Of a stretch of 64,000 nt of DNA, positions 1 to 7,521 are shown one piece after another. The position numbers and the translations under genes were made by a program. The notes below the pieces were generated by a model. The model was given only the letters and a program-made list of their open reading frames with translations, ran no database searches and was not told the origin of the DNA. The DNA comes from Candidatus Nitrosotenuis aquarius (GTDB taxonomy: Archaea > Thermoproteota > Nitrososphaeria > Nitrososphaerales > Nitrosopumilaceae): the NCBI RefSeq assembly GCF_002787055.1, contig NZ_CP024808.1, positions 1,204,328-1,268,327 of the forward strand, in the 5' to 3' direction. Positions within the stretch are counted from its first letter, which is position 1. Each line of letters begins with the position of its first letter.

Positions 1-133
1 CGTTTTCTTTGGCTTCTTGTTTTATCTCTACTATCTGGTTGTTAATTTCTTCAATTTCAGCTACTAGCTCTGCGCGTCTGTCGACTAGTGTCTTGAGCAT
101 AGCGCTGTACAGATTTGTTAGTGTTTGACTCAT
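1..133 (-). CDS. N-terminus of a coiled-coil protein (partial)
   Basis: The reverse strand reads from an ATG at 133 to the window edge, giving 44 residues that begin MSQTLTNLYSAMLKTL and continue with a Glu/Ile/Val-rich heptad pattern. The visible part looks like a coiled-coil helix, but the rest lies outside the window and I do not recognise the family. Function is unknown. Confidence 0.55.
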   Translation of the reverse strand, partial: MSQTLTNLYSAMLKTLVDRRAELVAEIEEINNQIVEIKQEAKEN

Positions 134-353
134 TTTTCTTCGAATCTCCTTTACGGTTTTAGTCTTAAACCCTTACTAATAATTTGTACTAGTGTGTTTG
201 TCAACAATCAGCTCATCATGAGCTTATTGCGCACAATCTCCAAATTTTCCACATTGGAATGGTGGGAATTTGCGCAATGCCAAAACGGTCTTGGTTGTTT
301 AATAAACCAAGTACGCACAGGTTAAAGACTAAGCTGCTTCGTTGTCGCTCAGA
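134..353. promoter_or_regulatory. Divergent promoter region with short palindromes
   Basis: This gap separates the left-edge gene from the 354 gene. It holds a perfect 15-bp palindrome at 210-224 (7-bp arms AGCTCAT/ATGAGCT), an inverted repeat at 290-296/305-311 (CTTGGTT/AACCAAG), and a TATA-like GTTAAAGA at 322-329, about 26 bp before the ATG at 354. The palindromes could be operators; no function is shown. Confidence 0.4.
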
Positions 354-683
354 ATGTTTGAGGATGTAGTAAAGGAGGCAATCAGGGGCCAGACAGAGGC
401 AAGGGCTGGCGCAATAATGCAGGAAAGTGTACCAGCAGAAATTCATGGCTTTATTCCTGATTTGGTCTCACAGCTGGACCAAGGAGTAGACTCGAGTGTA
501 GTGGCAGATCAGGCACTAAACAAGACATTTGATATTGTGGAAAGCGTTGTGCTAACGGACGCTACGGCCCATGTGTTGGACAAGTTCTCGGACAGAATTG
601 TGGATCTGCTCTTTGGGCAAGCATTTTTGAATGTATTATCACAGGCAGCCACACTTATTGCAAACAGCACATCGCCAGTCTAG
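354..683 (+). CDS. Hypothetical protein, all-helical
   Basis: 109 residues. A TTG at 342 could extend it by four codons, but the ATG at 354 has a TATA-like box about 26 bp upstream and fits a leaderless start. The sequence is predicted mainly helical with no signal peptide or clear membrane segment, and no cysteine or catalytic motif. I do not recognise the family. Its stop codon overlaps the 3' end of a small minus-strand zinc-type ORF (680-784). Confidence 0.6.
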   Translation: MFEDVVKEAIRGQTEARAGAIMQESVPAEIHGFIPDLVSQLDQGVDSSVVADQALNKTFDIVESVVLTDATAHVLDKFSDRIVDLLFGQAFLNVLSQAATLIANSTSPV

Positions 684-784
684 GTAAAAACAGTACAGCG
701 ACAGCCCTTGACTAGGCATTTTCCTGAGCCGTCATGTAATTTAGAATCATGAAAACAACCTGCATGGAGGTTTTTGCAGTTCAA
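680..784 (-). CDS. Micro Cys/His-rich protein
   Basis: A 34-residue reading frame starting at a TTG (784). Its composition is striking: Cys 3, 10, 23, 28 and 30 and His 7, 12 and 17, enough ligands for one or two metal sites. It lies directly downstream of, and on the same strand as, the C2H2 micro-protein at 825-947, and overlaps the stop of the 354-683 gene by four bases. No ATG is available and the first in-frame stop lies only eleven codons upstream of the TTG, so the start is uncertain. Metal binding is inferred from spacing only. Confidence 0.45.
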   Translation of the reverse strand: MNCKNLHAGCFHDSKLHDGSGKCLVKGCRCTVFT

Positions 785-824
785 TGATCTGGATTTGGTC
801 TTCTTACTAATCCGCTTTGCTGTT

Positions 825-947
825 CTATGCTACAGCTATGCGAATTTGGCGGGATTCGTGGTTGCAAATGTTTTGGTGCAGATCTGCTAATGACTCCTCT
901 TTGAATGTCAGATCGCATCTGTAACATTTCCATGCAGTTGTTGTCAT
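825..947 (-). CDS. Single C2H2-type zinc-finger micro-protein
   Basis: 40 residues from ATG 947. Cys8 and Cys11 (C-x2-C), twelve intervening residues with a Phe at 15, His24, then Cys28 or His30 match the classical C-x2-C-x12-H-x3-5-H/C zinc finger almost exactly. A TATA-like TATTTAA box (970-976, reverse strand TTAAATA) sits about 26 bp before the ATG, which fits a leaderless mRNA and supports this as a real gene. Single-finger proteins are known in archaea; the target (DNA, RNA or protein) is unknown. Confidence 0.7.
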   Translation of the reverse strand: MTTTAWKCYRCDLTFKEESLADLHQNICNHESRQIRIAVA

Positions 948-967
948 GATATCACAAATGTGAATTT

Positions 968-977
968 TGTATTTAAC
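968..977 (-). promoter_or_regulatory. TATA box of the zinc-finger micro-protein
   Basis: Reverse-strand GTTAAATACA, centred about 26 bp before the ATG at 947, the expected spacing for a leaderless archaeal transcript. Confidence 0.5.
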
Positions 978-1008
978 GCGCGCGTAGAATTTGTATGGAT
1001 AATTTCTA

Positions 1009-1029
1009 CTAGCCCAAAAACAGGGCTAG
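1009..1029 (-). terminator. Hairpin at the 3' end of egsA
   Basis: Perfect 7-bp stem CTAGCCC/GGGCTAG with loop AAAAACA (TGTTTTT on the egsA sense strand). The stem includes the egsA stop codon. Likely 3'-end or transcript-stability signal. Confidence 0.45.
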
Positions 1030-2048
1030 ATCACGCCGGTACTTTTAGCAAGCTCCAGTGCCTTCTTTTCCGTCATCTTGACCCGCTTTAGAATGGTGTA
1101 TCGCTCAGGCCGCAATGATTGCGCAATGACTAGCGCCTGAGCTAGTATTTCCTTTTTGAGGCCAATCTGCTTTGCAGTGGTTGGTGCGCCAACATTTTTG
1201 AGCGTGTTTGCAATTTTTTTCCAGTCCTGGCCTTGGAGTTTTGCCATCAAAATGGCCCCAATTCCGCATTTTTCTCCATGAAGGCCAACATTTGGCGCTA
1301 GCTTGTCCAGCGCATGAGAAAATAGATGTTCTGATCCAGAACAAGGCCTGCTACTTCCAGCAATGCACGAGGCAACTCCCGCACTGATCAGGGCTTCGAC
1401 TATTTCGCGAACGTCTGGCCGCTTTTTCTTTTCAGTTGCCTCTAGCAGAATTTTGGCACTCATTGATGCTAGATTTGATGAATAACGGCCATAGTATTCG
1501 CCGGTGTTGTCGCGTCCAAGCTGCCAGTCCTTTACTGCGGTGATTTTTGCAACCAAGTCACCGCATCCAGCTGTCAAGAGCTTCTTTGGCGCCTTTTTGA
1601 TAACATCAATATCCACAAAGACCCCAAGCGGTGCAGTCGCAACTAAGGAGTGTGGTTTTTCACCCTTGACAGATACAAATGGACTTGCTATTCCATCATG
1701 TGATGCAGCAGTCGGCACACTAACAAACGGCTTGCCCAAGTTGTAGGAGATCATTTTTGCAATGTCTACTGACCTTCCGCCCCCTACTCCAATTATGAGA
1801 TCAGCCTTGTCCTTTCTTACTTGGGCCTCTACTGCCCTAATTGATTTCTCATCGTTTGTGCTGGGCACATGCCAGGCTGACTTGATTTTAGAGCTGGCCA
1901 GTGATTTTGCAATTTTGGTTTTGACAATTTTTTGAACATGATTTCCTGCAATGATAGAGACCTTTTTTGTTGGGCCCAGGTCCAGTAGGAATTTCCCAAA
2001 ATTTCCAATGTTTTTTTCTCCAACCAAAATCAGGCGTGGAAGCTCCAT
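1026..2048 (-). CDS. egsA: sn-Glycerol-1-phosphate dehydrogenase
   Basis: Reduces dihydroxyacetone phosphate to sn-glycerol-1-phosphate, setting the stereochemistry of archaeal membrane lipids; cytoplasmic. 340 residues from the ATG at 2048 (MELPRLILVG), which I prefer over a longer in-frame start at 2096. Visible family features are the nucleotide-binding GVGGGRSVD near residues 87-95, the PTAASHDG segment near 112-119, and Zn-ligand regions GCGDLVAK, SEHLFSHALDK and LHGEKCG in the C-terminal half. It diverges from the proteasome beta gene. The GGGP synthase that uses its product is at 31,595 in the same window. Confidence 0.95.
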   Translation of the reverse strand: MELPRLILVGEKNIGNFGKFLLDLGPTKKVSIIAGNHVQKIVKTKIAKSLASSKIKSAWHVPSTNDEKSIRAVEAQVRKDKADLIIGVGGGRSVDIAKMISYNLGKPFVSVPTAASHDGIASPFVSVKGEKPHSLVATAPLGVFVDIDVIKKAPKKLLTAGCGDLVAKITAVKDWQLGRDNTGEYYGRYSSNLASMSAKILLEATEKKKRPDVREIVEALISAGVASCIAGSSRPCSGSEHLFSHALDKLAPNVGLHGEKCGIGAILMAKLQGQDWKKIANTLKNVGAPTTAKQIGLKKEILAQALVIAQSLRPERYTILKRVKMTEKKALELAKSTGVI

Positions 2049-2118
2049 TGTGTGAGATGGAGAATTGCGCATTACGTCATTGACTGAGCCTACCACTTAT
2101 CAAGTTGACCCCCCAAAG

Positions 2119-2128
2119 TTATTTAAAA
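2119..2128 (+). promoter_or_regulatory. TATA box of proteasome beta gene
   Basis: TTATTTAAAA; a start point about 26 bp downstream would give a short leader containing GGAG at 2155-2158 before the GTG at 2167. Confidence 0.55.
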
Positions 2129-2166
2129 GGGTCCAAGCCTTTTCTGATCATCTAGGAGTATTTTCT

Positions 2167-2802
2167 GTGTCAGCTAATAGCGTAGAAGACAAAATTCTAC
2201 ATGGAACAACCACGGTAGGTATCAAGGCAAGCGACGGCGTAGTCTTGTGTGCAGACATGCGTGCAAGCGCAGGCTATTTCATTGCAAACAACAACACAAT
2301 GAAAGTGCAACAGCTAGCAAGACATGCAGGAATGACAATGGCAGGAGGAGTTGCAGATGCGCAAAACATCACAGATGTTCTGAGATATCACGCAAACATT
2401 CACTTGGTACAAAAAAATGAAAACATTCCAATCAGATCACTTGCAAGACTCTGCTCACTGATGTTCCACCAAAACAGGGGCTATCCGTTCATTGCGGATA
2501 TTCTCATTGGCGGATACGACAAGCAAGGACCGCAGCTGGTAAACATTGACGTGTTTGGCTCTGTTGAAGAGAAAAAATACGTCACAACAGGTAGCGGCTC
2601 ACCAGTGGCATACGGAACCCTAGAAGACGAATACCGAGACAACCTCACAGTAAATGAGGCAAAGGTAATCGCATTGCGTGCTGTAAAAGCAGCAATTGTT
2701 AGAAACATTGGAACCGGCGACGGAATCAATGTCGCAGTTATCGATAAAGACGGCTATCGACTTTTGACCAAAGAGCAAAAGAAAGCCATCATTGCTTTGT
2801 AG
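2167..2802 (+). CDS. psmB: Proteasome subunit beta
   Basis: Catalytic subunit of the 20S proteasome, which degrades unfolded proteins in the cytoplasm. I choose the GTG at 2167: it lies behind a TATA box (2119-2128) and a GGAG element (2155-2158), and gives a short propeptide ending in HG just before the TTTVG that becomes the catalytic N-terminal Thr after self-cleavage. Conserved ADMRAS, GG and GTGDG segments follow. The open frame extends upstream to a TTG at 2065 but that region overlaps the promoter. The aCPSF1 gene starts 7 bp after the stop, so the two are probably co-transcribed. Confidence 0.93.
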   Translation: MSANSVEDKILHGTTTVGIKASDGVVLCADMRASAGYFIANNNTMKVQQLARHAGMTMAGGVADAQNITDVLRYHANIHLVQKNENIPIRSLARLCSLMFHQNRGYPFIADILIGGYDKQGPQLVNIDVFGSVEEKKYVTTGSGSPVAYGTLEDEYRDNLTVNEAKVIALRAVKAAIVRNIGTGDGINVAVIDKDGYRLLTKEQKKAIIAL

Positions 2803-2809
2803 TGATTTA

Positions 2810-4744
2810 ATGCAAAAAAGACAACAGGAAAAGGATTCATCTACAGCCCAAAGTGTAATGGCAACAATACTGCAAAGTATTCCAAAAGAGGCCCAAGTAA
2901 GCAAAATCGACTATGAAGGCCCAAGAATAGCACTATACACAAAATCACCGTCCTTTCTGATGGAAAACAACCAGATTGTATCTGATCTAGTAAATGTAAT
3001 CAAAAAAAGAATCGTAGTTAGAACCGAAGAGTCCATCCGCAAAAACGAGGAAGATGCCCGCAAGGTCATAGCTGAAGCATTGCCAAAAGAGGCAGAGCTA
3101 GGTGGTACATTCTTTGATACAGCAACAGGCGAGGTCTCTGTTGAGGTCAAGCGACCCTGGCTGCTCCAGAACAATCCCGAATTTAATTCGGCAAAGCTGG
3201 CAGAGCAGATGGGCTGGAGAATTCGAGTAAGAAAGGCAACCACAATCCAGTCCAGCACAATTCAGCAAATCAATTACAATCTCAAGCTGACATCGTCCGA
3301 GCGCGCAAAACACCTAAAGCAGATTGGCGAGAGCATCTTCCGATCAAGGTTAGCCCAGAGATCCGAAGTATCGCTGATGACATTGGGCGGATTTGGCCAG
3401 GTGGGGAGATCAAGTATGATTCTGACCACGCCAGAAAGCAAGATTCTCATTGACTGCGGCGTAAACCCAGGGGCCAGAACCCCGGCTGAGGCATTCCCAA
3501 GACTGGACTGGGCAAACATAACACTAGACGAGCTAGACGCAATTGTAATTGGCCATGCACACCTAGATCACACCGGATTTTTGCCAGTGCTGTGCAAGTA
3601 TGGCTACAAGGGTCCCATCTATTGTACAGAACCGACATTGCCAATGATGAACCTAATTCAGCTTGATGCAATTCGTGTAGCATCCGCACAGGGGCGAGCC
3701 CCGCTATATGCAGAGCGCGACGTAAAGCAAATCATGAGACAGACAATCACAATACCATACGGAACAGTAACCGACATTGCTCCAGACATCAAGCTGGTAT
3801 TTTCAAATGCAGGCCATATTTTGGGCTCTGCCACGTGTCACTTTCACATTGGCAACGGCGATCATAATTTTGTATACACTGGCGACATCAAGTTCGGCAA
3901 AAGCATTCTCTTTGATAGCGCATCATGGAATTATCCACGAGTGGAGACCCTACTCATAGAAAGTACCTATGGAGCACGAGAAGACATCCAGCCAACACGA
4001 CAAGAAGTAGAATCAGCATTCATCAATGCAGTAAACAACACTCTAGTTGACGGCGGAAAGGTCCTAATTCCAATTCCGGCAGTCGGTCGCGCCCAGGAAA
4101 TACTGATGGTAATTGATCACTACATGAAGGCAGGCCAAATGGTTGAAGCGCCCGTATTCACAGAGGGAATGATCTCAGAGGCAACTGCAATCCATGAGGC
4201 ATATCCTGAATATTTGGCGCGCGAGCTCCGACAAAAAATTCTGGAAACCGACGACAATCCATTTGATTCTGAATATTTCACAAATATTGAACACTCAGAC
4301 GCTCGAGAGGAACCGTTGCGTGACAACACGCCATGCATAATTCTGGCAACATCTGGAATGCTAGAGGGCGGTCCAGTCTTGGAATATTTCAGAAACATTG
4401 CGCCATCCAACAAAAACAAGATAATCTTTGTTTCGTATCAGGTCAACGGCACATTAGGCAGAAGGGTCCTTGATGGCTCCAAACAGGTCTCGCTGATGGG
4501 CAAGGAAGGCAAAGTAGAGGTAGTCAACGTAAATTGCTCCATGATAAAGCTTGACGGATTTTCAGGCCACAGTGATTTCAATCAGCTAATGTCATTTGTC
4601 CACAAGCTAAGGCCAAAGCTCCGACGTGTACTGGTAAACCACGGAGAGCGAAGAAAATGCGAAAGCCTGGCAATGAACATACGAAGGCAATTCCGAGTTC
4701 CGGCTCATTACCCCCAAGTCCAAGAAGCAATCAGATTATTCTAG
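2810..4744 (+). CDS. aCPSF1/FttA beta-CASP ribonuclease, transcription termination factor
   Basis: 644 residues from the ATG at 2810. The N-terminal ~150 residues match the KH-type RNA-binding domains of archaeal CPSF1; the metallo-beta-lactamase core follows, with the zinc motif HAHLDH at residues 249-254, then the beta-CASP domain and a C-terminal NHGE/HYP region. In other archaea this enzyme cleaves nascent RNA at U-rich 3' ends and terminates transcription genome-wide. It directly follows psmB by 7 bp. A dispersed 74-bp repeat begins 45 bp after its stop. Confidence 0.93.
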   Translation: MQKRQQEKDSSTAQSVMATILQSIPKEAQVSKIDYEGPRIALYTKSPSFLMENNQIVSDLVNVIKKRIVVRTEESIRKNEEDARKVIAEALPKEAELGGTFFDTATGEVSVEVKRPWLLQNNPEFNSAKLAEQMGWRIRVRKATTIQSSTIQQINYNLKLTSSERAKHLKQIGESIFRSRLAQRSEVSLMTLGGFGQVGRSSMILTTPESKILIDCGVNPGARTPAEAFPRLDWANITLDELDAIVIGHAHLDHTGFLPVLCKYGYKGPIYCTEPTLPMMNLIQLDAIRVASAQGRAPLYAERDVKQIMRQTITIPYGTVTDIAPDIKLVFSNAGHILGSATCHFHIGNGDHNFVYTGDIKFGKSILFDSASWNYPRVETLLIESTYGAREDIQPTRQEVESAFINAVNNTLVDGGKVLIPIPAVGRAQEILMVIDHYMKAGQMVEAPVFTEGMISEATAIHEAYPEYLARELRQKILETDDNPFDSEYFTNIEHSDAREEPLRDNTPCIILATSGMLEGGPVLEYFRNIAPSNKNKIIFVSYQVNGTLGRRVLDGSKQVSLMGKEGKVEVVNVNCSMIKLDGFSGHSDFNQLMSFVHKLRPKLRRVLVNHGERRKCESLAMNIRRQFRVPAHYPQVQEAIRLF

Positions 4745-4788
4745 AAACAGATACAGTTGCGTGGTTAAACTCCGTCAATCCCAGTCCA

Positions 4789-4862
4789 GTTTAACCTCGA
4801 TACCACCGGTGTTAAATTACGACATCCACAAAATACACACAAAACTGCCTAGTTCTGCATAG
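4789..4862 (+). repeat. Dispersed 74-bp intergenic repeat, copy 1
   Basis: Matches the reverse complement of 42,974-43,047 over its whole length with few small gaps, including identical blocks of 14 nt (GTGTTAAATTACGA, 4809-4822) and 20 nt (4838-4857, containing CTGCCTAGTTCTG). In both places it lies just 3' of a gene read in the same sense (aCPSF1 here). The TAGTTCT motif recurs at 4861-4866, 4892 and 4902. No ORF inside. Confidence 0.75.
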
Positions 4863-4937
4863 TTCTATATCATCATACAATCAAAATTGTCTAGTTCTGT
4901 CTAGTTCTTTCAATAATTTTCCATTTTGGCAGATCAT

Positions 4938-4956
4938 ATGACTAGTGACTAGTCAT
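4938..4956. promoter_or_regulatory. 19-bp palindromic operator candidate
   Basis: Perfect palindrome ATGACTAGT-G-ACTAGTCAT, directly before a TATA-like CTTTTAAC (4958-4965) that is about 26 bp upstream of the GTG at 4987. Its position and the RHH fold of the downstream protein suggest autoregulation. Confidence 0.6.
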
Positions 4957-4986
4957 GCTTTTAACCGTGAATTGCCAAAATTATCC

Positions 4987-5523
4987 GTGAAGGAAGAAAA
5001 GGCAAAGAAAAGCCAGACCAACACATTTCGGCTTCCGTCATATTTGGTAGATGAAATGAAAAAAGAGGCCAAGCTAGAAAAGATAAATCTCAATGCACTT
5101 GTGATAAAGATTCTCTCCAATCATGTTCTCTGGGAAAGGTACGAGAGAAAGGTAGGACTCTTGCCCATGACAAAGCCGTTTGTCAGAGACGCAATCCACA
5201 GACTAGATGAAAACGAGATAGTCAAGCTAGCAAAGGAAGTCGAGCGCGACACATTCTCAAACATTTTGGCCTTTATGAAAGGCGAGTATACTGTTCACGA
5301 TTTTGTAGAGATTTTGCGTACCTGGCTCAATGTCTCCTGGATGCAGCACAACATAGAGCAGACAAAGGACTCGTACGTTTTTAAAATTCAGCACGACCTC
5401 GGGCTGAAATGGTCCCTGTACGTAGAGACGCTAATCACAGAACTATTCCACGACATAATCAAAAAAAGCTTGCAAGTCAAATCAACCAAAGCCAACATTG
5501 TGCTGATCTTTCCAATAGAATAA
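4987..5523 (+). CDS. Ribbon-helix-helix DNA-binding protein with C-terminal extension
   Basis: 178 residues from the GTG at 4987; the frame is open back to a GTG at 4945, but that start falls inside the 19-bp palindrome, and the TATA-like box 4958-4965 fits leaderless initiation at 4987. The N-terminal part (TFRLPSYLVDEM then two helices ending LNALVIKILSNHV) has the pattern of an Arc/CopG ribbon-helix-helix domain. The remaining ~125 residues are helical, probably a ligand or oligomerisation domain that I do not recognise. Likely an autoregulated transcription factor; target genes are unknown. Confidence 0.7.
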   Translation: MKEEKAKKSQTNTFRLPSYLVDEMKKEAKLEKINLNALVIKILSNHVLWERYERKVGLLPMTKPFVRDAIHRLDENEIVKLAKEVERDTFSNILAFMKGEYTVHDFVEILRTWLNVSWMQHNIEQTKDSYVFKIQHDLGLKWSLYVETLITELFHDIIKKSLQVKSTKANIVLIFPIE

Positions 5524-5550
5524 TACTTTGTAACACATTGTCTTAGCTAG

Positions 5551-5558
5551 TTTAATAT
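5551..5558 (+). promoter_or_regulatory. TATA box of channel gene
   Basis: TTTAATAT centred about 28 bp before the TTG at 5583; supports the TTG as a leaderless start. Confidence 0.5.
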
Positions 5559-5582
5559 CTTGAAAAAAATTGAGCCGCTTTA

Positions 5583-6377
5583 TTGGAAAGTTCCGCAAAG
5601 ATCTCAAGTCTTGTAAATAGCAAAAGGTTCGGCCTGGCAATCACCGCAATCATAGTGATACAGGCAATAGTGCTTGGTCTGGAGACGTTTTCCGAGCTTG
5701 CCGATTTTAGCAATGTCTTTGAATTCATTCATTGGTTTGTAGTAGGCGTCTTTATTGTCGAAGCAGGCCTAAAGATGGCATCGCAGTATCCACAACCCCA
5801 ACTATATTTTAGGGACGGATGGAATGTCTTTGATTTTGCCATAATTGTATTGTCGCTGGTTCCATTTACAGGAAGCTTTTCGACTGTGGCAAGATTGGTG
5901 AGATTACTGAGAATAACCAGGCTCACAAACAGGTCCAAGGAAATGCGAATAATGGTTGCAACAATAGCCAAGTCGCTTCCAAGCATGATGAACATAATGT
6001 TCCTCCTGGGAATTTTGTTCTTCATTTACGGCGTGGCAGGATACCATCTCTTTTCGCAAATCGATCCCGTACACTGGGGAACCCTGCCGGATTCGCTAAT
6101 CACATTATTTAAGATAATCACCCTTGAGGGTTGGGTCGAGTTGATGAATCCAGTCACCAGCGTAAGCATGTTCAATGTTGCATTTTTTATCAGCTTTATT
6201 GTAATTGGAACGTTTGTAGTCATCAATCTTTTTGTGGCAATAATTGTCAAAAAGACAGAAGAGGCCTACAAGCAGATACAAAATCAGACAACCCCGTCCC
6301 AACACGAAATACTAAGCGAGATAAAGGAAATCAGGCGGATGATAGAGGATCTCGAAAAAAGAATCTCAAAGGCTTGA
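5583..6377 (+). CDS. Voltage-gated cation channel, NaChBac/NaVAb type
   Basis: 264 residues from TTG 5583. One six-helix unit: S1-S3, an S4 with regularly spaced arginines (VARLVRLLRITRLTNR), S5, a pore loop with TLEGW at residues 180-184, S6 (VVINLFVAIIV), and a C-terminal charged helix with heptads (EILSEIKEIRRMIEDLEKR) like the tetramerising coiled coil of bacterial sodium channels. The pore sequence is close to the TLESW of NaChBac with Gly replacing Ser, so Na+ (or Ca2+) selectivity is inferred, not known. Its 3' end overlaps htpX, convergently, by 12 bp. Confidence 0.88.
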   Translation: MESSAKISSLVNSKRFGLAITAIIVIQAIVLGLETFSELADFSNVFEFIHWFVVGVFIVEAGLKMASQYPQPQLYFRDGWNVFDFAIIVLSLVPFTGSFSTVARLVRLLRITRLTNRSKEMRIMVATIAKSLPSMMNIMFLLGILFFIYGVAGYHLFSQIDPVHWGTLPDSLITLFKIITLEGWVELMNPVTSVSMFNVAFFISFIVIGTFVVINLFVAIIVKKTEEAYKQIQNQTTPSQHEILSEIKEIRRMIEDLEKRISKA

Positions 6378-7328
6378 GGGGTTTAGCTCCTTTTCTAGTT
6401 TGTAGAGCGCCTCTATTCTTTTGTATGTAAGTGGATGCGTTCTGAACAATTCGCCAAACTTTGAGAAGCTGTTTCTTCTCTCCCAGTCCATTGCCTTTTT
6501 GACTTCGTCTTCTGAGATGTGCATGTCGGAATAATATGACGCAAATCTTGATACCTCAAGGCTTGACGCAACAGGATCCACCGCATAAAATGCACGTAGT
6601 GATGAGTTTTGGACCTGTTGTTTTTGTACGGCAAGACCGTATGTAATTTTGGCAAGTGCGCTTGCCAAAAACGACGGCTTGATCTGGTTTCCCGCAAACC
6701 TGTCCGCCTCAAATTCACGCAGCCTTGAGAGGTACAGTATAGCAAGATTTGTGATAAAGTACACGGCAAATGCGCCAATTCCTATCAGTATTGTACCTCC
6801 CGCGTTGTTTCGCTGGTTTCTTCCGCCAAACATTGTCGACATGGCAATATAGTAAGCAATTGTTGGAATCACAGAAACTATAGTCATTACCAGCATGTCA
6901 TGGTGTTTGATGTGGCCTATCTCGTGCGCAATTACTGCTTTTGTCTCGTCTTTTGTTAAATTGTTGATCAAGCCTCGCGTTAAGCAAAGTGTTGCACTTT
7001 TGCTTGTTCTACCAAAGACAAACGCGTTTGGCATAGGATTTTCTGCCACTGTTATTTCCGGAATCTTTACCTTGTTTTTGATGCAATATTCATGGACTGT
7101 TTCCTCAATCCAGGGCATTTCCTTTGGATCAAGGCGTCTCATTTTGGTGCTCCACCTAATTATCCTTGGGCCAATCAACCACTGGATAAATCCCATGGCG
7201 GCGCCCATTCCAACCATCGCAAATATTCCTACGTTTAGGTAAAATCCGATTGCCGCAATCAGGGCAAAAATTAGGCCAAATATCAAAAACATGGTTAGGC
7301 CCATCGTGGCCACTAGTTTAGATGACAT
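6366..7328 (-). CDS. htpX: Membrane zinc metalloprotease HtpX (M48B)
   Basis: 320 residues. Two hydrophobic segments at the N-terminus (about 10-50), the zinc site HEIGH at 135-139, two further membrane segments (about 145-195), and the third ligand in REFEAD. HtpX cleaves misfolded membrane proteins at the cytoplasmic face of the membrane. The length is normal for the family. It is transcribed alone, convergent with the channel gene. Confidence 0.93.
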   Translation of the reverse strand: MSSKLVATMGLTMFLIFGLIFALIAAIGFYLNVGIFAMVGMGAAMGFIQWLIGPRIIRWSTKMRRLDPKEMPWIEETVHEYCIKNKVKIPEITVAENPMPNAFVFGRTSKSATLCLTRGLINNLTKDETKAVIAHEIGHIKHHDMLVMTIVSVIPTIAYYIAMSTMFGGRNQRNNAGGTILIGIGAFAVYFITNLAILYLSRLREFEADRFAGNQIKPSFLASALAKITYGLAVQKQQVQNSSLRAFYAVDPVASSLEVSRFASYYSDMHISEDEVKKAMDWERRNSFSKFGELFRTHPLTYKRIEALYKLEKELNPSSL

Positions 7329-7457
7329 GATCTTTATTGTACAATTTCGGTTAAGAGGGATCTGTTTATTTTGTGTTACATTGTGTTGCTACCGATATAT
7401 CTGCAGCCTGTGCGTACTATACCCTAATGAAAAAGGAGGGGATAATGGAGAAAAAAG

Positions 7458-7509
7458 AACCCAACTAAGCCGGTGCCCCAATCGGCTTTTACTTTTTTAT
7501 GGTTGGGTT
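7458..7509 (+). ncRNA. Nested hairpins upstream of a zinc-ribbon gene
   Basis: Outer 8-bp stem AACCCAAC (7458-7465)/GTTGGGTT (7502-7509) encloses a 6-bp stem AAGCCG (7467-7472)/CGGCTT (7483-7488) followed by a T-rich run (7487-7499). Just upstream is a strong GGAGG (7435-7439) and tiny ORFs (from 7427 and 7445) ending at the outer stem. Could be a leader/attenuator or a small RNA; alternatively the T-rich run is simply the TATA region of the 7522 gene. Confidence 0.35.
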
Positions 7510-7521
7510 TGTCCAAGAAAA

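Noticed and set aside
2065-2166. Longer proteasome beta start at TTG 2065
   Set aside because: The extension contains the TATA box and would make an atypically long propeptide; GTG 2167 has a ribosome-binding site.
4846-4910. Tandem-like TAGTTCTG copies as a possible CRISPR or repeat array
   Set aside because: Units are 8-9 nt and irregularly spaced, with no consistent spacers; they belong to the dispersed repeat region.
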